DNA of 64,000 bases from RGIG9151 sp963635575 (GCA_963635575.1 CAVHFU010000002.1:28798-92797); one strand, 5' to 3'. Shown: positions 1-7,643, counted from the stretch's first letter. Numbers and translations are program-made. The notes: generated by a model not told the origin, from the sequence alone.

Positions 1-1
1 C

Positions 2-130
2 GATGTAGTTATAAGAAATATATTTATATTTGGGACATTAATTCAAAGCATAACAATGCTACCATTTATATATAAAATTTTGGGAACTAAGTATGGATAC
101 AGAGACGGAATAGTAGTTCCGCAAATTTAG
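2..130 (+). CDS. agrB: AgrB-like AIP-processing membrane protease, C-terminal fragment
   Basis: Partial gene entering from the left edge; about 42 residues remain before the stop. The tail runs through a hydrophobic helix into a QSITMLPFIYKILGTKYGY segment, which resembles the end of AgrB, the membrane cysteine protease that trims and cyclises AgrD. The catalytic His and Cys lie outside the window, so activity cannot be judged. The call rests on this tail plus the agrD-like gene 58 bases downstream on the same strand, the usual agrBD order. Confidence 0.75.
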   Translation, partial: DVVIRNIFIFGTLIQSITMLPFIYKILGTKYGYRDGIVVPQI

Positions 131-188
131 ATTCTTTTAGAGTGGCGCGTGCTCTTGGAATATATAAAAATAAAAGGAGGAGTTTTTT

Positions 189-317
189 ATGAAAAAAATG
201 TTATGTAAGTTGGTAAACAAGGTGGCAACAGTATACGGAGGAATGACAAGTAGTGCATCAACATTTTTAGTATTAGGCCAAGTTAAAACACCGGCTTGTT
301 TAATTAAGAAAGATTAG
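189..317 (+). CDS. agrD: AgrD-like cyclic autoinducer pro-peptide (42 aa)
   Basis: Short pro-peptide with a GGAGGAG ribosome site 8 bases upstream of its ATG. Residues 1-18 form an amphipathic Lys-rich helix, the membrane-targeting part of AgrD. The core is about residues 21-29 (SSASTFLVL), and the tail QVKTPACLI matches the Pro-containing C-terminal recognition segment that AgrB removes. In staphylococcal and listerial AgrD the ring-forming residue is Cys; aligning on the tail proline, that place here is Thr, preceded by Ser, and the only nearby Cys lies in the tail. A lactone rather than a thiolactone ring is inferred. Too short to be found by most gene callers. Confidence 0.85.
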   Translation: MKKMLCKLVNKVATVYGGMTSSASTFLVLGQVKTPACLIKKD

Positions 318-380
318 TATATAAGTAGTACTTTGCCGGTAGGCGTAAGTTTACGAATATTTTAATGGTGTTTCACTTAA

Positions 381-416
381 AAAGCCTCTCGACCGGTCCT
401 CGAGAAGCTTTTTTTA
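381..416 (+). terminator. Rho-independent terminator of agrBD
   Basis: A 12-base-pair stem with one mismatch (381-392 with 400-411), a 7-base loop and a following T-run. It ends the agrBD transcript before the inverted sigma-factor operon. Confidence 0.85.
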
Positions 417-434
417 TTTTATTTTCTAGGAAAG

Positions 435-613
435 TTCGAGCTATGAATTAAAAGTTTAACTTAGCACAAAACTAGTATAATTAAAATTTAGCTGATGAAA
501 TCAGCGTTAAAAATTTTAATTAATAGCTCGAATGACCGACAGAAAACAAAAAAGTTTTCCTTGATGTTGTTGACCGAAGGTCAACATAGCGTGGACTTTA
601 GTCCACCTTTTTT
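435..613. repeat. Cluster of inverted repeats between agrBD and the sigma operon
   Basis: Arms 435-460 and 506-532 are near-perfect inverted copies (26 and 27 bases) around a 45-base centre that holds its own hairpin (491-505, loop TGAAA). Three more hairpins follow: 541-560, 568-586 (loop GAA) and 591-606. The last is followed by a T-run on the plus strand, so it can act as a terminator, and its loop overlaps the stop codon of the minus-strand anti-sigma gene. A TATAAT lies at 476-481. This could be a structured RNA, a MITE-like remnant or a stacked terminator region. Confidence 0.6.
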
Positions 614-1203
614 AATTCATATACAAATCCATCTTTTAACTCGTAGAAAATTTCAACATTGTCTTTTATTATACTATATCCGTTTTCTGTTTTTTTAGCA
701 TTCGGATTATTTATTAAAAAATCTTCTTCACTAAGTTCACTTTCTTTAGTAGAGTTTAATAATTTATCAGTTAACATTGAATCCGGTATGGAGTTGCTAG
801 TGGAAAACTGAGTGGCGGGGAAAAAAGTATCATTTAAATCATTAGTAAAATTTTCGACTGATTCAGTGCTATAAGATTTCATCAAAACTTTTCTATCCAT
901 GATAGAGTCTACGCCCATATTTTCATCAGTTATGTCTTGCAAATAGTGATTTTCGGCATATGAGTTTGCGGAGGTATCTTTATTAAATTCTTTATTAAAA
1001 ACATTCTTATCATTTATTGCATATATAGATAAACAAAGGCAAGTTACAACAAAAACCGCTGCACAATTTTTTATCCAATAAGGTAAGTGATAAACATTAT
1101 TTTTAGAATATATATTGTTTAACGTTCGTTCCTTTAGCTCATTTGACACTGTAATATTTTTTAATTTTTTTTCAAATTCTTTCTTTAGTTCTTCTTTTTT
1201 CAT
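598..1203 (-). CDS. Probable anti-sigma factor, single-pass membrane protein
   Basis: 201 residues. A charged N-terminal cytoplasmic part (1-45) is followed by one membrane helix (about 46-63, NCAAVFVVTCLCLSIYAIN) and an external domain with no family I recognise. It starts 18 bases after the ECF sigma gene and shares its promoter, the standard arrangement for a membrane anti-sigma factor that holds its sigma partner until a surface signal releases it. The start is backed by an AAAGGGGG site. The assignment is from topology and context, not from a conserved anti-sigma motif. Confidence 0.7.
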   Translation of the reverse strand: MKKEELKKEFEKKLKNITVSNELKERTLNNIYSKNNVYHLPYWIKNCAAVFVVTCLCLSIYAINDKNVFNKEFNKDTSANSYAENHYLQDITDENMGVDSIMDRKVLMKSYSTESVENFTNDLNDTFFPATQFSTSNSIPDSMLTDKLLNSTKESELSEEDFLINNPNAKKTENGYSIIKDNVEIFYELKDGFVYELKKVD

Positions 1204-1221
1204 AATGTTTTTACCCCCTTT

Positions 1222-1728
1222 CTATTCTTCTAAAATTATCTTTAGTTTTTCTTTAAGCATTTCTCTTGCTCTTTTCATTCGAGTTCTTACAGTGGCTTCA
1301 GGAATATTTAATACATTAGAAATTTCTAATGTAGAAAAGTCTTTATAATAGTAAAGAATTAAAACATCTTTATATTTAGTAGGTAACAGTAAAATTTCAT
1401 TTAATATCATATTCGCATTTTCAGTATCTATTATGTTTTCGTCGAAACTTGAATTTTCTATTGCATCATTAAAACTTTCGATAGAAACTACTTTCTTTTT
1501 CCAAGCGCTTTTTAAATAATCTTTACATGTATTTAGCGTTATTTTTATAATCCATGTTTTTTCTGAGCTTTTTCCTTTAAATGAGCCAAGATATTTATTA
1601 ACTTTTAAAAAAACATCTTGAAATATGTCCTCGGCTGTGCTAGGATTTTGCGTATATAGTGTCGCTATACGTAAAACATCGTTACCGTAAAGCTCAATTA
1701 AACTTTCAAGCTTTTCTTTATTATTCAT
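1222..1728 (-). CDS. ECF-family RNA polymerase sigma factor
   Basis: 168 residues, the normal ECF length, with only regions 2 and 4. Region 2 (about 25-75) shows the EDIFQDVFLKV core-binding motif and the -10 recognition helix around TWIIKITLNTCKDYLK. Region 4 (about 115-162) carries a helix-turn-helix, FSTLEISNVLNIPEATVRTR, that reads the -35 element. AGGAG lies just before the ATG. Directly followed by a membrane anti-sigma gene. An ECF-type promoter upstream (-35 TGAAAC, -10 CGTC) indicates autoregulation in the SigM/SigV/SigW style. Which stress it answers cannot be read from sequence. Confidence 0.92.
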   Translation of the reverse strand: MNNKEKLESLIELYGNDVLRIATLYTQNPSTAEDIFQDVFLKVNKYLGSFKGKSSEKTWIIKITLNTCKDYLKSAWKKKVVSIESFNDAIENSSFDENIIDTENANMILNEILLLPTKYKDVLILYYYKDFSTLEISNVLNIPEATVRTRMKRAREMLKEKLKIILEE

Positions 1729-1755
1729 AACTTCAACTCCTACGGTTAATTATTA

Positions 1756-1782
1756 GACGAATTAATGCTTAACTTTGTTTCA
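1756..1782 (-). promoter_or_regulatory. ECF-type autoregulatory promoter of the sigma/anti-sigma operon
   Basis: On the minus strand TGAAAC (1777-1782) and CGTC (1756-1759) are separated by 17 bases, the spacing and sequence of promoters read by SigM/SigV/SigW-type ECF factors. It lies 28 bases upstream of the sigma gene start. Confidence 0.75.
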
Positions 1783-1837
1783 AGTATAGTATGACATATT
1801 TTTAAATATTTTTCAAAGGGATTTTGGAGGAGCGTTT

Positions 1838-3172
1838 ATGGATTATTATATTTTAACACCAATTTCATTTGTATTAAGGATATTTGAAGTATTTTCACAG
1901 TTTAGTTTGATTTTAATTATACTTGGCAGAGGTATTTTTGGTAAACGCCATTTTATCGGGGCGGCATTATTTTCTGTGATTTTTGAATTAGGTAAGTTAA
2001 TTTGCCCACATTATTTATGGGGCTTTTTATCTTTGATTTTAGGAATACCTTTTATAACGATTTATTTTAAGGAAAACGTATGGAAGGTTGGAATATCTTA
2101 TATAATTACAGGAATCGCAGTGGCTTTTTTAGACTTTATAGTATTATTAGTTTTATCAATAACATTTAATATACCAAAATTCGATGACATAGTAGAAATA
2201 CCGTTATTATATAATATAGGTTGTTTAATAATTTCCGTATCATTATTGGGAATAAGCTACTTTAGTTACTTAATAAAGAAAAAGCATAATAAGAAATTTG
2301 AGTCTTTACCTAAAGTCACTACAGGAATAGTTAATGCAATTGCGACATTTTTATTGTTAGTACCTAATCTAGTTATGCTTTTGTATTACCATGATGATAA
2401 AAACATACCGCGTGTAATTGTAATTATAAACATTATCGCAATTATAGCCATGTTTTTTATAACTACTTACAACATGAAAAAAGGTTTTGAATTAGTAACT
2501 GCTGAGCAAGAATTAGTAACTCAAAAGACGTATAATAAAACTCTGCAAAACCTTGTAGATGGATTGCGTACGTTTAAACATGATTATAACAATACACTTC
2601 AAACGATGTATGGTTATATACAGTTAGATAATATGACTGCACTGCGAGAATTTTTTGAACAAATATTGGATGAGTCAAGAGCTATAACGGCATTAGATAA
2701 ATTAAATCCTGATCTCTTTAAAAATCCAAGTTTGTTTGGATTAATTACTGCAAAGTATGAATATGCAAGGCAAAATAATGTTAATATAAATTTTGAAATG
2801 TACGGCAAACTTGAAAATGCTAATATGCAAATATATGATTTAACAAGAACTCTTGGAATATTTTTAGATAATGCAATTGAGGCATCTGCCGGAAGCGATA
2901 AGAAAAAGGTTAACTTTATGGTATGTGAAAGAAGAGGGAAGGTAGTTGTCGAAATTACTAATTCATATTCTGAAACAGGGTTAAAGATGGAAAACATAAA
3001 TGATAAGGGTATGTCTTCAAAAGGAGAAAATAGAGGATTAGGTTTATATAAAGTTAAGGAAATATTAAAGAAGTACCCTGATGTTAAGCATGAAACAACA
3101 GCATCAAACGGTATGTTTATGCAAAGACTTACCATTAGTAAAATAAAAGAAAATGCAAAACAAAAATGTTAG
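1838..3172 (+). CDS. agrC: AgrC-like GHKL sensor histidine kinase
   Basis: 444 residues. Six to seven hydrophobic segments (about 5-215) form the peptide-sensing membrane domain. A dimerisation helix then carries the H-box FKHDYNNTLQ, whose His (near residue 248) is the phosphorylation site. The GHKL ATPase domain shows the N-box LDNAIEAS and the G-box GLGLYKVKEIL. This layout is that of AgrC, receptor of the cyclic peptide made from AgrD. The GGAGGAG site fixes the start. No LytTR response regulator (AgrA) follows; the next gene, 12 bases away, is a D-lactate dehydrogenase, so the regulator must be elsewhere. Confidence 0.9.
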   Translation: MDYYILTPISFVLRIFEVFSQFSLILIILGRGIFGKRHFIGAALFSVIFELGKLICPHYLWGFLSLILGIPFITIYFKENVWKVGISYIITGIAVAFLDFIVLLVLSITFNIPKFDDIVEIPLLYNIGCLIISVSLLGISYFSYLIKKKHNKKFESLPKVTTGIVNAIATFLLLVPNLVMLLYYHDDKNIPRVIVIINIIAIIAMFFITTYNMKKGFELVTAEQELVTQKTYNKTLQNLVDGLRTFKHDYNNTLQTMYGYIQLDNMTALREFFEQILDESRAITALDKLNPDLFKNPSLFGLITAKYEYARQNNVNINFEMYGKLENANMQIYDLTRTLGIFLDNAIEASAGSDKKKVNFMVCERRGKVVVEITNSYSETGLKMENINDKGMSSKGENRGLGLYKVKEILKKYPDVKHETTASNGMFMQRLTISKIKENAKQKC

Positions 3173-3184
3173 GAGGAGTTTTAT

Positions 3185-4174
3185 ATGTTAAAAGTGGCTG
3201 TTTTTGATACAAAACAATATGATATTGCCGGTTTTGAAAAATACGGAAAGGAAAACGATATTAATTTTAAGTTTTTTGATACAAAACTTACAGAGGATAC
3301 TGTAGGTTTAGCAAGAGGATCTGACGCAATAGTAGTGTTTGTAAACGATACTGTAAATGAAAAGGTTATAAATGAGTTATGCGAAAATGGAGTTAAATTA
3401 ATAGCATTAAGATGTGCCGGATTTAATAATGTGGATTTAAAAGCTGCACAAGACAAAATAACTGTTGTAAGAGTTCCGGCATATTCTCCATACGCGGTAG
3501 CTGAACATACAATGGCACTACTACTTACATCGCTTAGAAGAATTCATAAGGCATATAACAGGACAAGGGAATTTAATTTTAGTCTTAACGGACTTACCGG
3601 ATTCGATTTACATGGAAAGACGATAGGGGTAGTAGGAACAGGAAAAATAGGAAAGATATTTATTAATATTTGTAAGGGTTTTGGAATGAACGTAATAGCA
3701 TATGATTTATACCCTGACAAGAATGCAGATATAAAATATGTGAGCTTAGACGAGCTATTTGCAAATAGCGATATTATTTCTCTTCATTGTCCACTTACCG
3801 CAGACAATAAGTATTTAATTAATAAAGAAACCATTGCTAAGATGAAGAAAGGTGTTTATATTTTAAATACTTCTAGGGGAATGTTAATTGATGCAGAAGC
3901 ATTAATTGAGGGAATAAAAGAGAAAAAGGTTGGCGCAGCTTGTCTGGATGTTTATGAGGAAGAAAATGATATTTTCTTTAAAGATTATTCGGGACATATA
4001 TTGCAGGACGATATTTTAGCTAGACTTATTTCTATGCCAAATGTTATTATTACATCTCATCAGGCATTTTTAACTGAAGAAGCTTTGGATAATATAGCGA
4101 ATACTACTGCAAAAAATATAAAGACTTTCTTTGATGATGGAAAATGCGAAAATGAAATAGCATATAAAGAGTAA
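3185..4174 (+). CDS. ldhA: D-lactate dehydrogenase (D-isomer 2-hydroxyacid dehydrogenase)
   Basis: 329 residues, the usual length. It reduces pyruvate to D-lactate with NADH in fermentation. The Rossmann motif GVVGTGKIGK (about 148-157) binds NAD. The catalytic set is visible: Arg in NTSRGMLID, Glu in the LDVYEEENDIF segment, and His in ITSHQAFLTEEAL, all as in the D-LDH branch of the family. An AGGAGGAG site precedes the ATG. It starts 12 bases after agrC and probably shares its transcript, which would put a fermentation enzyme in the same operon as a quorum-sensing kinase. Other 2-hydroxyacid substrates are possible. Confidence 0.93.
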   Translation: MLKVAVFDTKQYDIAGFEKYGKENDINFKFFDTKLTEDTVGLARGSDAIVVFVNDTVNEKVINELCENGVKLIALRCAGFNNVDLKAAQDKITVVRVPAYSPYAVAEHTMALLLTSLRRIHKAYNRTREFNFSLNGLTGFDLHGKTIGVVGTGKIGKIFINICKGFGMNVIAYDLYPDKNADIKYVSLDELFANSDIISLHCPLTADNKYLINKETIAKMKKGVYILNTSRGMLIDAEALIEGIKEKKVGAACLDVYEEENDIFFKDYSGHILQDDILARLISMPNVIITSHQAFLTEEALDNIANTTAKNIKTFFDDGKCENEIAYKE

Positions 4175-4208
4175 AAAATGACGCAAAGCTTAGCTTTGCG
4201 CCATTTTA
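4175..4208. terminator. Bidirectional terminator
   Basis: Perfect 8-base-pair stem (4182-4189 with 4193-4200), extended by AAAATG/CATTTT, between the converging ldhA and the repeat-protein gene. It has A and T runs on both sides. Confidence 0.85.
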
Positions 4209-4213
4209 TGTTA

Positions 4214-5509
4214 TTAATAAATTCTTAATTTGATGTATTCTGTATCGCCTGTGTTGTACTTTACTTTTAATTCAGTAGTTCCTTTTTTCTTAGGAGTTAC
4301 TGTGATTTTTTCTGATTTTGTTAGACTAGTTTTAGATAAACTAACATAGCTACTATCATAAGTTATTGTTGCACTTTTTGCATCGAAAACATCTAAGTTT
4401 ATTGCAAGAGCAAGATTTCCATTATAGCTGAAGCTTATTTCACGAGAAGTTGTTGTATTGTCATCGTCATCTATAATAACATCAATATAATCTGTATCTC
4501 CTGTATCATATTTGATCTTTATTGTAGTTTCTCCGGCTTTTTTAGCAGTTACAGTAACTTTACCTGAACTTGTAAGTTTTGTTTTAGATAAACTGATGTA
4601 TTTGTCATCATAGGTTAAAGTTGCTTTGTCTGCATCGTAATCCTTAAGGTCTATATAAATAGTATCTTTTTCACCAACACTAAGTTTTATTTCATCATCA
4701 TTATCGTCATCATCATCTTCAATGATAACATCAATGTATTCTGTATCGTCTGTATTAAATTTAACTTTGATTGTGGTTTCACCTTCTTTTAAGGCTTTAA
4801 CAGTAACTTTACCTGAACTTGTAAGCTTTGTTTTAGATAAACTGATGTATTCGTCATCGTAGGTTAAAGTAGCTTTACTTGCGTCATAGTCATCAAGGTC
4901 TATGTAAATAGTATCTGTATCTCCAACTTCTAATTCAATCTCATCATCGTTGTCCTCATCATTGCTAATAACAACATCAATATAGTCAACATTTCCGGTA
5001 TTATAAGAAATTTTAATAACAGATTTTCCAACCTTTTTCCCTTCTACTGAAACATTACCTGAATAATTTACATATGTTTTTGAAAGTTTAACATAAGAGC
5101 TATTGCAACTTATTGTTGCACTGCTTGCACCATATTTGCGAAGATTCACATAAAATGTATCCTTTTCGTTTACTTCTATTTCCATATCTTCACGATCGCT
5201 TATGTACGAATAATTATTATAATCATAAGAATAATTGTAACTGTTAGAGTTGATATATACAGTGTTATTATTAAAACTAACATTTGAATTTGTGAGTTTT
5301 CCGAATTCACTAAGCGGTACATATGTCTTGCCTTGGTAATTTAACATCGGAGATGTTGATTTATATGCACTTCCGTTAACATACACAGGGTAAGGACTTA
5401 AGTACACCTCATAAACTAATGTACTTGCAGTTACTATTCCACCGAATAATAATGCACCTACGGTTATTCCTGCGACCATACTTTTTAAGTCAAATAACTT
5501 TTTCTTCAT
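4214..5509 (-). CDS. Secreted protein with copper-amine-oxidase-like N-domain and four Ig-like repeats
   Basis: 431 residues from the ATG preceded by GGAGGAAATATAAA; a longer open frame reaching over the tRNA is not supported. Residues 1-30 are a signal peptide or anchor. Residues 40-90 (PVYVNGSAYK ... KTYVPLSEFGKL) resemble the copper-amine-oxidase N-terminal-like domain of Firmicute surface proteins. Four repeats of about 75-80 residues follow (near 109-172, 181-254, 263-337, 347-431), each with TIYIDL..YDASKATLTY, YISLSKTKLTSSGKVTV and D-EYIDVII. Asp-rich linkers such as EDDDDDNDDE separate the middle ones and might bind calcium. Repeats 2 and 3 are almost identical in DNA, so they were recently duplicated or homogenised. 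Function unknown; an extracellular adhesion or matrix role is inferred. Confidence 0.85.
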   Translation of the reverse strand: MKKKLFDLKSMVAGITVGALLFGGIVTASTLVYEVYLSPYPVYVNGSAYKSTSPMLNYQGKTYVPLSEFGKLTNSNVSFNNNTVYINSNSYNYSYDYNNYSYISDREDMEIEVNEKDTFYVNLRKYGASSATISCNSSYVKLSKTYVNYSGNVSVEGKKVGKSVIKISYNTGNVDYIDVVISNDEDNDDEIELEVGDTDTIYIDLDDYDASKATLTYDDEYISLSKTKLTSSGKVTVKALKEGETTIKVKFNTDDTEYIDVIIEDDDDDNDDEIKLSVGEKDTIYIDLKDYDADKATLTYDDKYISLSKTKLTSSGKVTVTAKKAGETTIKIKYDTGDTDYIDVIIDDDDNTTTSREISFSYNGNLALAINLDVFDAKSATITYDSSYVSLSKTSLTKSEKITVTPKKKGTTELKVKYNTGDTEYIKLRIY

Positions 5510-5618
5510 TTTATATTTCCTCCACTTCATAAATGTTTTAAAAACGGGTATAGTTAAGTATATTGAAATAAATAAATAAATTTGTATACACGTCTTTACA
5601 TAACTAGAAATCGCTCTA

Positions 5619-5647
5619 ATGTTAACATAAGAATAAAATTCTGTCAA
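5619..5647 (-). promoter_or_regulatory. Promoter of the repeat-protein gene
   Basis: Minus strand TTGACA (5642-5647), 17 bases, TAACAT (5619-5624), a consensus-like vegetative promoter about 110 bases upstream of the gene. It is divergent from the tRNA-Gly promoter four bases away. Confidence 0.7.
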
Positions 5648-5651
5648 TAGT

Positions 5652-5680
5652 TTGACTATGACAAAAATATGTGATAGTAT
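5652..5680 (+). promoter_or_regulatory. Promoter of tRNA-Gly (and probably fba)
   Basis: TTGACT (5652-5657), 17 bases, TAGTAT (5675-5680), 18 bases before the tRNA 5' end. No terminator lies between the tRNA and the aldolase gene, so fba is probably read from the same promoter. Confidence 0.75.
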
Positions 5681-5697
5681 AAACACGAAGCTTAAAT

Positions 5698-5771
5698 GCG
5701 GATGTAGTTTAGTGGTAGAACATGAGCTTCCCAAGCTTATGGTGGGGGTCCGATTCCCCTCGTCCGCTCCA
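5698..5771 (+). tRNA. tRNA-Gly (anticodon CCC)
   Basis: Complete cloverleaf: acceptor GCGGATG with CGTCCGC, D-arm GTTT/GAAC, anticodon stem TGAGC/GCTTA around the loop TTCCCAA (anticodon CCC), a T-arm, discriminator T and an encoded CCA. The T-loop reads TCCGATT, with C where the near-universal U55 is expected. It sits 40 bases upstream of fba. Confidence 0.95.
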
Positions 5772-5811
5772 TTTATAGAAGTTTTGCAAAAGAAAAAGGG
5801 AGGAATTAATT

Positions 5812-6738
5812 ATGCCATTAGTAACAACAACAGAAATGTTTAAAAAAGCCTATGGAAAGTATGCAGTAGGTGCGTTTAATGTAAATAATATGGAGATTGT
5901 TCAGGGAATAACTGAAGCAGCTATGGAAGAAAATGCACCGGTAATCTTACAAGTATCTGCGGGTGCTAGAAAATATGCAAAGCATGTATATTTAATGAAG
6001 TTAATAGAAGCAGCAGTAGAAGATACAGGAGTGCCTATCGCGGTGCATCTTGACCATGGTGCTGATTTTGAAATTTGTAAGGACTGCATTGATGGAGGAT
6101 TTACCTCTGTAATGATAGATGGGTCTAAATATTCTTTTGAAGAAAATATAGAACTAACTAAGAAAGTTGTAGACTATGCACATGCACATGGTGTTGTGGT
6201 AGAGGCTGAACTAGGAAAATTAGCCGGAATTGAAGATGCAGTAGTTGTATCACAAGCTGATGCGGCATTTACTGATCCAGAACAAGCAGCAGAATTTGTT
6301 CATAAAACAGGTTGTGATTCTCTTGCAATTGCAATCGGAACAAGTCATGGTGCATATAAATTTAAGGGAGAACCAAAACTTAGATTTGATATATTAGAAA
6401 AAGTTACAAAGTTACTACCTGAAACTCCTATTGTATTACACGGTGCATCAACAGTTATGCCTGAGTTTGTAAAACAATGTAATGAGTTTGGTGGACAACT
6501 TCCTGGGGCACAAGGTGTACCTGAAGATATGCTTCATAAGGCAGGAACAATGGGCGTATGTAAGATAAACATTGATACTGACTTACGTCTTGCAATGACA
6601 GCATCTATTAGAAAGTTTATGGTTGAACATCCTGACAAATTCGACCCTAGAGAGTATTTATCTCCAGCAAGAGAAGCAATTAAAAATATGGTTAAACATA
6701 AAATGAGAGATGTTTTAGGATGCTCAGGAAAAGCTTAA
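5812..6738 (+). CDS. fba: Class II fructose-bisphosphate aldolase
   Basis: 308 residues, the usual length. It splits fructose-1,6-bisphosphate into dihydroxyacetone phosphate and glyceraldehyde-3-phosphate in glycolysis, and works in reverse in gluconeogenesis. Class II signatures are present: VPIAVHLDHGADFE (catalytic Asp and zinc His), YAHAHGVVVEAELGKLAG, the zinc-binding SHG in AIGTSHGAYKF, LHGAST and the NIDTDLR phosphate-binding segment. GGGAGGAATT precedes the ATG. A strong terminator follows at 6753. Confidence 0.97.
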   Translation: MPLVTTTEMFKKAYGKYAVGAFNVNNMEIVQGITEAAMEENAPVILQVSAGARKYAKHVYLMKLIEAAVEDTGVPIAVHLDHGADFEICKDCIDGGFTSVMIDGSKYSFEENIELTKKVVDYAHAHGVVVEAELGKLAGIEDAVVVSQADAAFTDPEQAAEFVHKTGCDSLAIAIGTSHGAYKFKGEPKLRFDILEKVTKLLPETPIVLHGASTVMPEFVKQCNEFGGQLPGAQGVPEDMLHKAGTMGVCKINIDTDLRLAMTASIRKFMVEHPDKFDPREYLSPAREAIKNMVKHKMRDVLGCSGKA

Positions 6739-6752
6739 AATAAGAAAAGTGG

Positions 6753-6791
6753 TAGTGAATCATACAAAACAGTATGGTTCACTATTTTTTT
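6753..6791 (+). terminator. Rho-independent terminator after fba
   Basis: A 13-base-pair stem with one G-U pair (6753-6765 with 6772-6784), followed by seven T. Confidence 0.93.
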
Positions 6792-6805
6792 GCACCTTTG
6801 GCCAA

Positions 6806-6834
6806 TTGACAAATACTGTAAAAAGTGATAAAAT
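6806..6834 (+). promoter_or_regulatory. Promoter of comFC
   Basis: TTGACA (6806-6811), 17 bases, TAAAAT (6829-6834), 19 bases before the start codon. Confidence 0.8.
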
Positions 6835-6853
6835 TGGTTAGTACGGAGGAAAA

Positions 6854-7558
6854 ATGTTAGAAAATTTTTATAATGCTATACTTAATTTAATATATCCCGC
6901 AAGATGTGGATTTTGTAATGAAATTACAGGAACTAAACAGTTTATATGTGACAATTGCAGATATAAATTGAAACAAGAGTATACTAATCGCTGTGTATAT
7001 TGTGGAAAAACCACACACTTAGCAAATGTTTGCAGGGAGTGTAGTGGTAAAAAGATATATTATGATAAATTAGTGTTTTTTAATGAATATACAAAAGAAT
7101 TTAGAGAGAAAATACATTCATATAAGTTTCACGATAAAAAATTTTATTATAATTTTTTCGAGGAACTAATTTACGACAAATTATGCGGTATTGAAGCTGA
7201 TATAATTATTCCTGTGCCTGTAAGTTGTGAACGGTTAAAGGAAAGAGGATATAATCAGTCTGCATTAATTGGAGAAAAACTTGCAAAAGACATGAAAATT
7301 GAATATAACGGTGAAATATTAATAAAAACAAGAAATAGCGAAAAGCAGAGTATGCAAAGTTTTTTAAAAAGGCGACAGTCTGTTAAGAATATTTTCCAAA
7401 TTACCGATATATTAGAAATAAGAGGTAAAAAAGTAATTTTAATAGACGATGTATTTGCAACCGGTTCAACAGCAAATGAGTGTAGCAAAGAGTTAATTAA
7501 AGCCGGAGCAAAAAGTGTAATTGTTGCAGTAATTTCGATAAGTCATACATTGAAATAA
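6854..7558 (+). CDS. comFC: ComF family protein (ComFC-like phosphoribosyltransferase)
   Basis: 234 residues. The N-terminal zinc region has paired Cys motifs (CGFCNE, CDNC, CVYCGK, CREC). The phosphoribosyltransferase domain ends in the PRPP loop VILIDDVFATGSTANEC (about 195-211). In Bacillus ComFC is needed for DNA uptake during competence and acts with the helicase ComFA, which is not here. The order comFC then flgM matches the Bacillus comF-flg neighbourhood. GGAGGAAA precedes the ATG; the upstream promoter is strong. Confidence 0.92.
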   Translation: MLENFYNAILNLIYPARCGFCNEITGTKQFICDNCRYKLKQEYTNRCVYCGKTTHLANVCRECSGKKIYYDKLVFFNEYTKEFREKIHSYKFHDKKFYYNFFEELIYDKLCGIEADIIIPVPVSCERLKERGYNQSALIGEKLAKDMKIEYNGEILIKTRNSEKQSMQSFLKRRQSVKNIFQITDILEIRGKKVILIDDVFATGSTANECSKELIKAGAKSVIVAVISISHTLK

Positions 7559-7616
7559 TGGCTATATATTGCAAAGTATACAAAAATTAAAAAGTTAAAA
7601 AAATTACAGTTTCCTA

Positions 7617-7643
7617 TTAAGTATTTAAGATTTCTGCCGATAT
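7617..7643 (+). promoter_or_regulatory. Sigma-28 (SigD-type) promoter of flgM
   Basis: TTAAG (7617-7621), 14 bases, GCCGATAT (7636-7643). The -10 matches the flagellar sigma-28 consensus GCCGATAA in seven of eight positions and is the same as the -10 found at 63930. Confidence 0.75.

Noticed and set aside
4214..5734. Longer 506-residue start for the repeat protein
   Set aside because: It would run antisense through tRNA-Gly and both promoters; the inner ATG has a perfect ribosome site and begins a signal peptide.
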